From: Vibrio mediterranei
Lineage (GTDB): Bacteria; Pseudomonadota; Gammaproteobacteria; Enterobacterales; Vibrionaceae
DNA: 64,000 nt
Assembly (NCBI RefSeq): GCF_900088415.1
Contig: NZ_FLLQ01000004.1
Coordinates: 1 to 64,000, forward strand
Reading direction: 5' to 3'
Positions 17,581 to 27,096 of this stretch are shown here, in pieces (within the stretch, counting starts at the first letter, position 1; every line of letters starts with the position of its first letter). Below the pieces are notes generated by a model. That model ran no database searches, was not told the origin of the DNA, and saw only the letters and a list, made by a program, of their open reading frames with translations. A program made the translations under genes and the position numbers.

Positions 17581-18924
17581 TTACAAGAATGGGTAAGCAA
17601 ACACCATTATGATGGCGATAGGACAAACCACTTTGACGTAAATAGGCCAAATACGCCAAAACCAAGTTTTCTCGATCTCTGGGTTGCCTTGTTGAATTTC
17701 TTTAAGCAGAGCATTCCGACTCCAAACCCAACCAATAACCACAGCCCAAACCACTCCCAACAATGGCTGCATATACATGGTTGATGCTGTAGCTACCCAA
17801 TCAAATAGCGTATCGAAATTCGCAGCGATGAGTACGCTGAACAAAAGAATAACAGCACCCAGAATAATGGCTGACTTCTCTCGCTTGATTTTTAATTCTT
17901 CTTGCAAACACGATACTGGTACTTCCAACATAGCGATAGATGACGTCAAGGCAGCAATCACCATTAAAGCGAAGAAGGCGACACCAACCACCTCTCCCAC
18001 TAATCCCATTGAGTCAAACAAACTTGGTAAGACCGTAAATACAAGATTTCCTGAACTGATCAGCTCGCCTGTTTCACTAAAGATCTGCACACCATTTGCT
18101 TTTGCAACGAACATTGCTGGAAGAATTAGTAAACCAGCAAAAAACGCTACACCAGTATCAATTATGGCGACTTGACCCGCCGTTTTGGGAATATTGACAT
18201 CTTTACTTAGATAAGAGCCATAAACCATCATCGCACCAACGCCGAGCGACAGGGAGAAAAATGCTTGCCCCATAGCGTTAACGACCAATCCCCCATTTAC
18301 ATGCTCCCAGTTAGGAACGAGGTACATTCTTAACCCATCGAGAGCACCGTCTTGAGTGAAAATGTAGATAATGAGAACCAAAAACAGTGCAAACAAAACT
18401 GGCATCAATCGTGATGACCATTTTTCGATACCATCTGCGACACCACGGCGTACCACAAACACTGTCATCAACATAAATATGACGGTCAAGAGGACGTTGC
18501 GTCCTGTTCCAAAGGTGATTAACCATTCAGAAAACTGCTGTAAGCCAATTAACTTCATAATTGGAGAGATTCCAAAGCCAATTAACCAGCCAGCTAAGAT
18601 GGCGTAAAAGCTCAAGATCATTGATGCAGTTAGCATAGCAGTGGTACCAAAAAACACCGCTAATAAACGATTATTTGTCCAAATCTTTCGTAGTGATCCG
18701 ATGGGGTTAGATTGCCCATATCGACCAATTGTAAGCTCAGCGACAAGCATTGGGAAAGCAAGTAGAGCCATCATCAAAAGATAGATAAGGAGGAATGCGG
18801 CTCCGCCATTACTGGCTGTTTGTGTCGGGAACCCCCAAACATTACCTAAACCCACTGCTGAACCAGCAGCAGCCATAATAAAGCCAAAGCGAGAAGAGAA
18901 TTGGCCTCTATCGGAACTTGCCAT
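17581..18924 (-). CDS. Sodium-dependent transporter, SNF/NSS family
   Basis: A 447-residue integral membrane protein with about 11-12 helices. The N-terminus carries the NSS signature (RFGFIMAAAGSAVGLGNVWGFP), where sodium and an amino acid-like solute bind in LeuT-type proteins. Bacterial members take up amino acids such as tryptophan, tyrosine or leucine; the substrate cannot be read from sequence. Its ~500-nt upstream region contains a terminator and other hairpins, which suggests regulation in the leader. Confidence 0.88.
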   Translation of the reverse strand: MASSDRGQFSSRFGFIMAAAGSAVGLGNVWGFPTQTASNGGAAFLLIYLLMMALLAFPMLVAELTIGRYGQSNPIGSLRKIWTNNRLLAVFFGTTAMLTASMILSFYAILAGWLIGFGISPIMKLIGLQQFSEWLITFGTGRNVLLTVIFMLMTVFVVRRGVADGIEKWSSRLMPVLFALFLVLIIYIFTQDGALDGLRMYLVPNWEHVNGGLVVNAMGQAFFSLSLGVGAMMVYGSYLSKDVNIPKTAGQVAIIDTGVAFFAGLLILPAMFVAKANGVQIFSETGELISSGNLVFTVLPSLFDSMGLVGEVVGVAFFALMVIAALTSSIAMLEVPVSCLQEELKIKREKSAIILGAVILLFSVLIAANFDTLFDWVATASTMYMQPLLGVVWAVVIGWVWSRNALLKEIQQGNPEIEKTWFWRIWPIYVKVVCPIAIIMVFAYPFL

Positions 18925-19432
18925 CAGTATGTACCATATGTGTCTATTAACTAGACGAGTTTGCGGCTGTCCATGAGATGATTTTGGCGCACAAAAAAGC
19001 TGCCTTTGATTGGCAGCCTATCCCTGTGCTCACGATCTTTTGCTTTTAAACATAGGAGTGTAATCTTTAGTTTACACTTCATATGGAATTTATATCCAAG
19101 AGCGATATAGCAAGTAAAACAGCTTATCTTTAAAATTGGAAGTGCCAAACTTCCAACTGGCCATTTTCCATTCGCTTTACCGATAGTTTGCGGTTTATTC
19201 CATCAACTGTAAACCCCTCAACTAAGCAACTCTCCTATTCTCTTACGACTTGGTATGCCGTGCTTCGATATTAATAACATCGTCATCAAAACAACGCCGA
19301 TTTGTATAGAAATTACCTATTTCATTAATTTTTATGGCTTGTGTAACAGGTTGTATTTGACAGGCAACTAACTATTCCAAATACTTGATTCTGAGCTTAT
19401 TATTTGCGAAAGCGTCTTTCTATCGAGGCATA
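18925..19432. other. Intergenic region between divergent transporter and cls genes
   Basis: This ~508-nt stretch holds the structured leader of the sodium-dependent transporter on the minus strand (about 18990-19200) and the cls promoter region on the plus strand (about 19230-19430). I see no tRNA. The one longer minus-strand frame across it (18951-19148) runs through the terminator and lacks family features. Confidence 0.6.
18990..19171 (-). promoter_or_regulatory. Candidate attenuator leader of the NSS transporter
   Basis: Reading the minus strand there are three hairpins: TTGGAAGT/ACTTCCAA (19156-19136), AGTGTAA/TTACACT (19079-19058), and a G/C-rich stem GGCTGCC/GGCAGC followed by six Ts (19018-18990). 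The last is a good intrinsic terminator, about 70 nt before the transporter start with no gene in front of it. A 13-codon frame (ATG at 19171, stop at 19130) with one Trp codon overlaps the first hairpin. This fits a leader with conditional termination. It matches no riboswitch class I know, and a separate small RNA is the alternative. Confidence 0.5.
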
Positions 19433-20890
19433 ATGGACAAGGTATACCACTTTCTTACTCTCGCAGGCATCGGACTTTATTGGGTCCTAGTGGCAGGTGT
19501 CACTTTGCGCGTTGTACTAAAACGCCGTGCTGTCAGCGTTTCTCTCGCTTGGTTAATGGTGATATACATCATCCCAGTCGTTGGGGTTTTATGTTACTTC
19601 ATGTTTGGTGAGCTTAACCTAGGTAGAAAGCGAGCAGACAGAGCTAGGGAAATGTTCCATCCATTTGGTGACTGGTTTTATCAACTGAATGACTGCAACG
19701 CGCACGTAACCGATGGGTTGGGCACTCATATTTCGAAAATCGACCATCTGTGTAACAACAGAATGGGCATTCCTGCTCTATGTGGTAATCAACTTCAGCT
19801 ACAAACCACACCACAAGAAATCCTGTTGTCAGTGATCAAAGATATTGAGCAAGCCAAAGAGAGCATTCGTATGGTGTTCTACATTTGGTATCCGGGTGGA
19901 TTAGCGGATTCGGTTGCATCAGCGCTCATACAAGCCGCCAAACGCGGTGTAGACGTTAAAGTCCTTCTTGACTCCGCCGGTAGCCCCACGTTCTTCAAAA
20001 AGAGTCATTGGGCACAAATGATGCGTGATGCGGGTATTGAACTGGTCGAAGGGCTAGAAGTGTCTCCTTGGCGTATTTTCCTACGTCGCTTAGATCTCCG
20101 TCAGCACAGAAAAATCATCGTTATAGACGATGAAGTCGCTTACACCGGCTCAATGAACATGGTCGACCCCGCTTACTTCAAGCAAAACTCCGGCGTGGGC
20201 CAATGGATTGATATTATGGTCCGTATCGAAGGTCCTACAGTCAATGTGCTGTCTGCAATACATTGTTGGGACTGGGAAGTAGAAACAGGCGATCGACAGC
20301 TACCAGCTCAACCTGAATGCGCTATAGAGATCCCTAAAGACTCTAAACCAGTTCAGGTCGTGCCGTCTGGGCCAGGTATGCCAGACCAGTTAATTGGGCA
20401 AGTCCTCACCCTCGCAATGCATCAGGCAGAAGAGTCGGTAAGAATTACCACACCTTATTTTGTACCTAGTGCTGATTTGTTGGAAACGATCAAAACAACC
20501 GCACAACGAGGGGTCAACGTTGAGCTCATTATCCCGAAGAATAACGATTCGATTATGGTGAAATGGGCATCACGCGCATTTTACACCGACTTACTTTCCG
20601 CTGGTGTCAAAATCTACGAGTTTGATGGCGGTTTACTGCATACTAAGTCCGTTGTTATCGACGAGCTCTTTTGCTTAGTTGGTACCGTCAATATGGACAT
20701 GCGCAGCTTGTGGCTTAACTTTGAAGTGACTCTTGCAGTGGAAGATCCAAGCTTCACCAAAGAGATGCACCAGCTGCAATCGAGCTATATTCAGCGCTCG
20801 GAGTTAGTCGACTACTGCGTGTGGAAGCAAAGAAGTATTTATCATAGATTTTTTGAAAGACTATTTTATCTCTTCAACCCACTGCTCTGA
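19433..20890 (+). CDS. cls: Cardiolipin synthase (ClsA-type)
   Basis: A 485-residue phospholipase-D-family enzyme that joins two phosphatidylglycerols into cardiolipin and glycerol at the inner membrane. Two N-terminal helices precede two HKD motifs: QHRKIIVIDDE with GSMN, and LHTKSVVIDE with GTVNMDMRS. The length matches ClsA. The ATG at 19433 has GAGG upstream and starts right before the first helix; a frame from 19385 adds 16 unlikely residues. It ends in its own terminator. Confidence 0.93.
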   Translation: MDKVYHFLTLAGIGLYWVLVAGVTLRVVLKRRAVSVSLAWLMVIYIIPVVGVLCYFMFGELNLGRKRADRAREMFHPFGDWFYQLNDCNAHVTDGLGTHISKIDHLCNNRMGIPALCGNQLQLQTTPQEILLSVIKDIEQAKESIRMVFYIWYPGGLADSVASALIQAAKRGVDVKVLLDSAGSPTFFKKSHWAQMMRDAGIELVEGLEVSPWRIFLRRLDLRQHRKIIVIDDEVAYTGSMNMVDPAYFKQNSGVGQWIDIMVRIEGPTVNVLSAIHCWDWEVETGDRQLPAQPECAIEIPKDSKPVQVVPSGPGMPDQLIGQVLTLAMHQAEESVRITTPYFVPSADLLETIKTTAQRGVNVELIIPKNNDSIMVKWASRAFYTDLLSAGVKIYEFDGGLLHTKSVVIDELFCLVGTVNMDMRSLWLNFEVTLAVEDPSFTKEMHQLQSSYIQRSELVDYCVWKQRSIYHRFFERLFYLFNPLL

Positions 20891-20924
20891 CCTTAGATGT
20901 CACTCCTACCCGACAACGTTTTAT

Positions 20925-20963
20925 GAAGGCTAAAGACTTGAAACTCTTTAGCCTTCGTGTTTT
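20925..20963 (+). terminator. Terminator after cls
   Basis: GAAGGCTAAAGA pairs with TCTTTAGCCTTC around an 8-nt loop, then GTGTTTTATT. The long stem and T-rich tail fit rho-independent termination. Confidence 0.85.
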
Positions 20964-21032
20964 ATTGCGTCTATCCTCTTTTAAAAACTCGCCTTCCTAC
21001 ACGAAAGTTCAAGGCTAAGACAGGGAATCTAA

Positions 21033-22238
21033 ATGTCAGAAAGCAAGACCACCAAATTTGTAACTGCTGGCCGCAGTAAGAAATGGACTAACGGCGTAGT
21101 TAACCCGCCTGTACAACGAGCTTCTACCGTTGTCTTTGACACCGTGGCGGAAAAAAAGCACGCCACCATCAACCGAGCCAACAAGACACTGTTCTACGGA
21201 CGCAGAGGCACTAACACGCACTTTGCCTTTCAAGATGCTATGACTGAAATTGAGGGCGGTGTGGGATGCGCGCTTTACCCATGTGGCACGGCCGCTATTT
21301 CTAACGCCATTTTGTCGTTTGTTGAGACTGGTGATCATATCCTGATGGTGGATACTTGCTACGAACCAACGCGCGATTTTTGTGATTCAATCATGAAGAA
21401 AATGGGGGTAGAAACGACCTACTATGATCCGATGATTGGTGAAGGCATCCGTGAACTGATTCAGCCAAATACCAAAATTCTATTTTTGGAATCACCTGGC
21501 TCTATCACAATGGAAGTTCAAGACGTTCCTTTGATGGCTAAGATCGCACACGAAACCGATATTATCGTCATGCTTGATAATACTTGGGGCGCTGGTGTGA
21601 ATTTCTCACCTTTTGAACACGGGGTCGACGTTTCTATTCAAGCAGCTACTAAGTACATCGTAGGTCACTCCGACGTTATGCTAGGTACGGCAGTGACCCA
21701 CGAAAAGTACTGGGATCAGTTGCGTGAACAAAGCTATCTGATGGGACAATGTGTTTCACCAGATGATGCATACTTAGGACTTCGCGGCATTCGTACGCTT
21801 GATGTGCGGCTGCGCCAACATGCAGAGAACAGTTTGCAAGTTGCGAAGTGGTTAGCAACGCGTGCTGAAGTCGACCATGTGCGTCACCCTGCTCTAGATA
21901 CATGCCCTGGCAGTGAATATTTCCATCGGGATTTCACCGGCGGCAACGGGCTATTTAGCTTTATCCTTAAGACCAGTAATACCAAAGCAACAACAGCATT
22001 TTTGGATGGTATGAAGCACTTTAGTATGGGTTATTCTTGGGGTGGATTCGAAAGCTTAGTTTTGGCAAATGAACCAAGTAGCTTCAATTCATTACGAACG
22101 GTAGCCAACCCTAATTTTGAAGGGACGCTAATTAGACTTCACATTGGGCTGGAAAGCATCGATGATCTGATTAATGATCTCAAGCAGGGCTTTGAGCGCT
22201 ATAATTCCGTTATACAAGAACAAACTATCACCCAATAA
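21033..22238 (+). CDS. metC: Cystathionine beta-lyase
   Basis: A 401-residue PLP enzyme of the Cys/Met metabolism family, converting cystathionine to homocysteine, ammonia and pyruvate in methionine synthesis. The N-terminal GRRGTNTH segment, the YPCGTAA cofactor loop and the lysine in AATKYIVGHSD (Schiff-base residue, about residue 210) are present. The bacterial MetC subgroup fits better than MetB. AGGGA precedes the ATG. No MetJ-type box was clear. The gene stands alone between cls and a small membrane protein. Confidence 0.9.
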   Translation: MSESKTTKFVTAGRSKKWTNGVVNPPVQRASTVVFDTVAEKKHATINRANKTLFYGRRGTNTHFAFQDAMTEIEGGVGCALYPCGTAAISNAILSFVETGDHILMVDTCYEPTRDFCDSIMKKMGVETTYYDPMIGEGIRELIQPNTKILFLESPGSITMEVQDVPLMAKIAHETDIIVMLDNTWGAGVNFSPFEHGVDVSIQAATKYIVGHSDVMLGTAVTHEKYWDQLREQSYLMGQCVSPDDAYLGLRGIRTLDVRLRQHAENSLQVAKWLATRAEVDHVRHPALDTCPGSEYFHRDFTGGNGLFSFILKTSNTKATTAFLDGMKHFSMGYSWGGFESLVLANEPSSFNSLRTVANPNFEGTLIRLHIGLESIDDLINDLKQGFERYNSVIQEQTITQ

Positions 22239-22294
22239 ACCTCAAATGGCTTTCAGTGTTGAAAGCTATTTTTAATTTACGACAAGGTACTCTT

Positions 22295-22609
22295 ATGAGA
22301 TTACGAGCAGATGTCGCCATCTTTGACATTCTAGGCCACTTGCTCATCTGGTTAATTCTCAGCATTATCACGTTTGGCATCGCGCTATTTTTCTTCCCTT
22401 ATTCATTTTCCAAGTTCATCATAAATCGCACTTACGTCATTGATGAATCCGGCCGAGAGCGAAGAATGGACTGTGATATCGATCTATTTAGCGACTTAGG
22501 TCATGTATTGCTTTGGTTTATTATTTCAATACTGACATTAGGGATCGGCTATGTATTTTACTTTTATCGTGTTTGGAATTACGCACTCAATCACACCCGA
22601 GTAGAGTAG
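22295..22609 (+). CDS. Small membrane protein with an internal duplication
   Basis: 104 residues, starting at the ATG at 22295, which has AAGG about 8 nt upstream. The protein is two copies of one unit: F-D-I-LGHLLIW-LILSIITFGI near residues 10-29 and F-S-DLGHVLLW-FIISILTLGI near residues 65-84, a period of 55. Each unit has one or two helices ending in an aromatic cluster and an N-rich tail. It resembles the DUF6693 type as far as I recall; the function is unknown. A 57-nt gap separates it from metC, so it may be co-transcribed. Confidence 0.75.
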   Translation: MRLRADVAIFDILGHLLIWLILSIITFGIALFFFPYSFSKFIINRTYVIDESGRERRMDCDIDLFSDLGHVLLWFIISILTLGIGYVFYFYRVWNYALNHTRVE

Positions 22610-22626
22610 CATTACAGATAATCAAT

Positions 22627-22654
22627 GAAGCTCATCAACATGTTGATGAGCTTC
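22627..22654. terminator. Perfect 28-bp palindrome between convergent genes
   Basis: GAAGCTCATCAACA is followed directly by its complement TGTTGATGAGCTTC. It lies between a plus-strand and a minus-strand gene end and probably acts as a two-way terminator, although the T-runs are weak. Confidence 0.65.
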
Positions 22655-22678
22655 GTGTATTTCTGTACAAAATTTCCT

Positions 22679-23314
22679 TTAGCTATAATTAACCGTCGGA
22701 TCAACACACTGGTATATCTGACCAATTGACGCCTCGTTCAACAAAATTTGATGTGCAAGGCGAGCGACTTCACTTCGAGTGATCGCACCATGTACTTCAA
22801 CTCCTTGCGATAACTCCCCACAATTTGTCACCTCCCCGTCCTTCAATCCACCAGGTCTCAATACAGTGTATTCCAGTTGACTGCTGACTAACCAAGCTTC
22901 AGCTAAGGACTTCTCCCTTACCGCTGCCCCAAAGCCTGCTTTCGCTCGCTCCGAAAGAAACTTCCATGAATCTCCACATCCTAATGAAGTAACCAACAGG
23001 AAACGTTTAATACCTTTTGTCTCCAGTGCGTCTATCAAGTGACGGTGTCCGAGATAATCGACAGGTACTTCGGCTCTAAAGCTGCCCATGGTTGACAGCA
23101 CTACGGTGTCTTTCGGAAGACATTCCACCGCAGCATCTACATCCGGCTGTTTAGTAGCATCACAAGCAATTAATTGAACGCACAAGCTGGCCAGTTCGTC
23201 GGTCTTTTTCGGGTCTCTTGCAACACCAATAATTTCCACTCCTTGACTTGCAAAATAGCGAACGGCAGCCAAGCCAAGGCCACTGCTTGCACCAAAAATA
23301 GTAATACTCTTCAT
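22679..23314 (-). CDS. NAD(P)-binding oxidoreductase-like protein
   Basis: A 211-residue Rossmann protein with the dinucleotide motif GASSGLG at residues 8-14. Its fold resembles the NmrA-like or NAD(P)H-binding SDR group. It has VVLSTMGSF and FLLVTSLGCGD strands but no clear YxxxK catalytic pair, so it may act as a redox sensor or a non-standard reductase. It diverges from the DsbA-family gene, with about 150 nt between the starts. Confidence 0.75.
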   Translation of the reverse strand: MKSITIFGASSGLGLAAVRYFASQGVEIIGVARDPKKTDELASLCVQLIACDATKQPDVDAAVECLPKDTVVLSTMGSFRAEVPVDYLGHRHLIDALETKGIKRFLLVTSLGCGDSWKFLSERAKAGFGAAVREKSLAEAWLVSSQLEYTVLRPGGLKDGEVTNCGELSQGVEVHGAITRSEVARLAHQILLNEASIGQIYQCVDPTVNYS

Positions 23315-23464
23315 TTCAATACCTCACCTTGATGATGAGAATAATTTACACTATCAAAAACACCAGTCTAGGTGTTAAATCAAACAAGTGTGGGTTATAA
23401 GACAATTTTTCATGATATGGTGAACCATTACACTCTTCGTTTAGCGAGAGACAAGGATGATCTT

Positions 23465-24079
23465 ATGAGTAAAGCTGCCAAACTGTATTATGTTTATGAT
23501 CCGATGTGCTCATGGTGCTGGGGTTATGCACCTACTTGGAATTTGATTAAGACACTGTTGGATGACCAACTAGACATTCAATACGTACTCGGAGGCTTAG
23601 CGCCCGACTCCAACGTACCAATGCCATTAGAAATGCAAACTCAAATCGCCTCTTATTGGCGCAAAATCGAAAGTTATTTAGGCACTGAGTTTAATCATGA
23701 TTTTTGGACCTTGAATACGCCTAAACGCTCCACTTACCCGGCCTGCCGCGCGGTGCTGGCTGCACGTAAGCAGCAGTCCGAACAAGACATGTATCGTGCT
23801 ATACAGCAGGCGTATTATCTTGAAGCAAAGAATCCCAGTGAGTCAGAAGTACTTTTCGACTTAGCTAAACAAGTTGGACTAGATATTGAAGCATTTAGAC
23901 ATGACTTTCTTTCAGCTGAGATCAATCAGCAGCTTTCGGAAGAGATAAAATTTGCTCGTAGCATTGGCGGTAACAGCTTTCCTTCTTTATTTTTAGCCCA
24001 TGATGACATCATTGTTGAGCTACCTATTGATTATAAAAATCCCAACACAACAATCGATTTAGTCAAACAGCAACTCTGA
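23465..24079 (+). CDS. DsbA-family thiol oxidoreductase-like protein
   Basis: A 204-residue thioredoxin-fold protein with a CSWCWG active site at about residues 14-19 and a helical insert, like the FrnE/COG3531 branch. It lacks a signal peptide, so it would act in the cytosol, unlike periplasmic DsbA. The ATG at 23465 has AAGG upstream; a frame from 23372 adds 31 residues with no family match. A strong terminator follows. Confidence 0.82.
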   Translation: MSKAAKLYYVYDPMCSWCWGYAPTWNLIKTLLDDQLDIQYVLGGLAPDSNVPMPLEMQTQIASYWRKIESYLGTEFNHDFWTLNTPKRSTYPACRAVLAARKQQSEQDMYRAIQQAYYLEAKNPSESEVLFDLAKQVGLDIEAFRHDFLSAEINQQLSEEIKFARSIGGNSFPSLFLAHDDIIVELPIDYKNPNTTIDLVKQQL

Positions 24080-24097
24080 ACGTTCTAGAGACGAAAA

Positions 24098-24126
24098 AAA
24101 AACCTGTCTCGTTGAGACAGGTTTTT
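24098..24126. terminator. Bidirectional terminator before the gyrA end
   Basis: AAAAACCTGTCTC and GAGACAGGTTTTT pair around a 3-nt loop, with A and T runs on the two sides. It serves the DsbA-like gene on the plus strand and gyrA on the minus strand. Confidence 0.92.
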
Positions 24127-24141
24127 CACTACAAATGTTGA

Positions 24142-26784
24142 TTACTCTTCAGTAGCAGAATCGTCAGCCGCTGAGTCGTCAGCCGCTAAATCTCCAGATT
24201 CTGGCGCTTGAGTCTCTGCATTTGCTTCAACTTCTTCGCCCTCTGGCAGCTCTAACTCTTCGACTTCATCAATACGCTGCAAACCAACGACTGATTCGTC
24301 AGACGCGGTGCGGATAAGCGTAACACCTTGAGTATTACGACCAACTTGACTCACTTCAGCAACGCGAGTACGAACTAGCGTTCCTGCGTCAGTGATCATC
24401 ATCATTTCGTCGCCTTCTTCAACTTGAATCGCGCCAACTACTGGGCCGTTTCGCTCAGAAACTTTGATAGATACAACACCTTGTGTTGCACGACCTTTCG
24501 TTGGGTACTCTTCAAGTTCAGTACGCTTACCGTAACCATTTTGTGTCACGGTTAGAATGTCACCTTCGTTAGAAGGAACAATCAATGACACCACTTGGTC
24601 TTCATCTGCCAGTTTCATACCACGGACACCTGCCGCAGTACGACCCATAGCACGTACTTTGTCTTCGCTGAATCGAACTACTTTACCCTGCTTCGAGAAC
24701 AGCATGATGTCACTTTGACCATCGGTGATATCAACGCCGATTAGCGAATCATCATCACGTAGGTTTACAGCAATTAGGCCGTTTGCACGAACGTTAGAGA
24801 ATTGGTCTAGAGAAGTCTTCTTAACGGTACCGTCACCAGTCGCCATAAAGATAAATTTCTCTGAGCTAAATTCACTTACAGGAAGAATTGCCGTAATACG
24901 CTCACCTTCTTCTAATGGAAGAATGTTAACGATAGGCTTACCACGAGCAGTTCGACTTGCGAGTGGCAATTGATAAACTTTCAGACGGTAAGTCTTACCG
25001 CGCGTAGAGAAGCACAAGATATTGTCGTGAGTATTTGCAACAAGCAGACGCTCGATGTAATCCTCTTCCTTCATCTTAGTCGCACTCTTACCTTTACCAC
25101 CACGACGCTGTGCTTCGTAGTCGCTTAGGATTTGATACTTCACATAACCTTCGTGAGACAAAGTGACTACTACGTCTTCACGAGCGATTAGCTCTTCCAT
25201 ATCAATATCGTGAACCGCCGCTGTGATTTCACTACGACGCTCATCACCGTATGTTGCTTGAACTAGTTCAAGTTCTTCGGTGATCACTTCCATCAAGCGC
25301 TCTGTGCTTGCAAGAATGTGCATCAGTTCTGCAATTTCTTCTAGAAGTGCTTTGTACTCATCAAGAATCTTCTCGTGCTCTAGACCAGTTAAACGGTGTA
25401 GGCGAAGTTCAAGAATCGCTTGAGCTTGTTGCTCCGTTAGGTAGTACAGACCGTCACGAATACCGTATTGGTCTTCTAGCCAATCTGGACGAGCTGCATC
25501 GGTACCAGCACGCTCTAGCATAGAAGCTACGCTACCTAGCTCCCAACCGCGAGAAACCAGGCCTACTTTTGCTTCAGCTGGTGTTGGTGCGTTCTTGATA
25601 AGTTCAATAACTTCATCAATGTTCGCAAGTGCTAGAGATAGCGCTTCTAGAATGTGAGCACGGTCTCTTGCTTTACGAAGTTCGAAGATAGTACGACGAG
25701 TCACAACCTCACGGCGGTGATCAACAAAGCACTTCAGCATGTCCTTAAGGTTGAACAGCTGTGGCTGACCATTGTTTAGGGCAACCATGTTGATGCCGAA
25801 TGTCGTTTGCAGCTGAGTCTGTGAGTACAGGTTGTTTAGAACCACTTCACCTACTGCGTCACGCTTACATTCGATAACAATGCGCATACCGTCTTTATCA
25901 GACTCATCACGTAGTGCGCTAATGCCTTCTACTTTCTTATCTTTAACTAGCTCTGCAATCTTTTCGATTAAGCGAGCTTTGTTCACCTGATAAGGGATCT
26001 CGGTAACAATGATGGTTTCTCGACCATTCTTGTCTTCTTCGATCTCTGCTTTAGAACGCATGTAGACCTTACCACGACCCGTCTTGTAAGCATCGATGAT
26101 GCCTTTACGACCACTGATCAGTGCCGCTGTCGGGAAATCTGGGCCCGGAATGTAATCCATGAGCTCATCAATCGTGATGTCTTCATTCTTGATGTATGCC
26201 AAACAGCCATCAATAACTTCGTTTAAGTTATGTGGTGGAATGTTTGTCGCCATACCTACAGCGATACCTGACGCACCATTAACCAAAAGGTTTGGAATTT
26301 TTGTCGGTAGTACGGCTGGAATTTGTTCCGTTCCATCATAGTTAGGAACGTAGTCAACCGTCTCTTTGTCTAGATCCGCTAGCAACTCATGAGCGATTTT
26401 CGCCATGCGGACTTCGGTATAACGCATTGCCGCCGCAGAGTCGCCGTCAATCGAGCCGAAGTTACCTTGACCATCGACCAACATGTAGCGAAGTGAGAAA
26501 GGCTGCGCCATACGAACGATGGTGTCGTATACCGCACTATCACCGTGTGGGTGATACTTACCGATTACATCGCCGACCACACGGGCAGACTTTTTATATG
26601 GTTTATTCCAATCATTACCTAGAACATTCATCGCGAACAAAACGCGGCGGTGAACAGGTTTTAGACCATCACGCACATCTGGAAGAGCACGACCCACGAT
26701 AACTGACATCGCGTAGTCGAGATAAGAGCCTCTCAGCTCATCTTCAATGTTTACGGGCGTGATCTCTTTAGCTAGATCGCTCAT
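24142..26784 (-). CDS. gyrA: DNA gyrase subunit A
   Basis: An 880-residue type II topoisomerase subunit that breaks and rejoins DNA to introduce negative supercoils with GyrB. The catalytic tyrosine is Y122 ([11 protein letters not shown]). The quinolone region reads [11 protein letters not shown] with S83 and D87, the sensitive-type residues. The C-terminal beta-propeller carries the GyrA box QRRGGKGK. A ~40-residue acidic tail follows, with a repeated ADDSA unit, longer than in E. coli. It is divergent from ubiG, as is usual in Vibrio. Confidence 0.97.
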   Translation of the reverse strand: MSDLAKEITPVNIEDELRGSYLDYAMSVIVGRALPDVRDGLKPVHRRVLFAMNVLGNDWNKPYKKSARVVGDVIGKYHPHGDSAVYDTIVRMAQPFSLRYMLVDGQGNFGSIDGDSAAAMRYTEVRMAKIAHELLADLDKETVDYVPNYDGTEQIPAVLPTKIPNLLVNGASGIAVGMATNIPPHNLNEVIDGCLAYIKNEDITIDELMDYIPGPDFPTAALISGRKGIIDAYKTGRGKVYMRSKAEIEEDKNGRETIIVTEIPYQVNKARLIEKIAELVKDKKVEGISALRDESDKDGMRIVIECKRDAVGEVVLNNLYSQTQLQTTFGINMVALNNGQPQLFNLKDMLKCFVDHRREVVTRRTIFELRKARDRAHILEALSLALANIDEVIELIKNAPTPAEAKVGLVSRGWELGSVASMLERAGTDAARPDWLEDQYGIRDGLYYLTEQQAQAILELRLHRLTGLEHEKILDEYKALLEEIAELMHILASTERLMEVITEELELVQATYGDERRSEITAAVHDIDMEELIAREDVVVTLSHEGYVKYQILSDYEAQRRGGKGKSATKMKEEDYIERLLVANTHDNILCFSTRGKTYRLKVYQLPLASRTARGKPIVNILPLEEGERITAILPVSEFSSEKFIFMATGDGTVKKTSLDQFSNVRANGLIAVNLRDDDSLIGVDITDGQSDIMLFSKQGKVVRFSEDKVRAMGRTAAGVRGMKLADEDQVVSLIVPSNEGDILTVTQNGYGKRTELEEYPTKGRATQGVVSIKVSERNGPVVGAIQVEEGDEMMMITDAGTLVRTRVAEVSQVGRNTQGVTLIRTASDESVVGLQRIDEVEELELPEGEEVEANAETQAPESGDLAADDSAADDSATEE

Positions 26785-27096
26785 AGAGCCAATATCCCTC
26801 TATATTTTGATCGTATACTCGATACGTATAAGGTGACAAAATATAACACATTAATACCGTGTTCGGCATCACTTTCCCTTCGCTTTTATCATGTTGTGAC
26901 CTTGGTTGCGATTCAAACGTCCACAATTTGCACATTTCCAATCTATGACCCTGAAAATCGGCGAAAAAACGGCCAATTAATCAGATAAATAGTGTGCTGG
27001 CTAAAGAATTCTGAGGATTCTGCCTACGAGAAGATATTTCCCAAACCAATTTGCGGTATACTGCATCGCAACCTTGGAACAAAACTCTTAGCATAT
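26785..27096. other. Intergenic region between divergent gyrA and ubiG
   Basis: The 312-nt gap holds the candidate gyrA promoter near 26812-26840 and, presumably, the ubiG promoter closer to 27000-27070. I see no other gene; the open frame starting at 26992 is an upstream extension of ubiG and shows no family features. Confidence 0.6.
26812..26840 (-). promoter_or_regulatory. Candidate gyrA promoter
   Basis: On the minus strand TTGTCA (26840-26835) and TATACG (26817-26812) are 17 bp apart, and the gyrA start is about 28 nt further on. A plausible sigma-70 promoter by pattern only. Confidence 0.45.

Noticed and set aside
18951-19148. 65-residue frame on the minus strand before the sodium-dependent transporter
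   Set aside because: It runs through the intrinsic terminator, ends in an unconserved segment and has no ribosome site; the leader structures explain the region better.
18990-19210. Known glycine or lysine riboswitch in the transporter leader
   Set aside because: The conserved motifs of those classes are not visible in the strand; only hairpins and a terminator are.
24142-26784. Several plus-strand open frames of 60-91 residues inside gyrA
   Set aside because: They are shadows of the gyrA reading frame without independent start signals.
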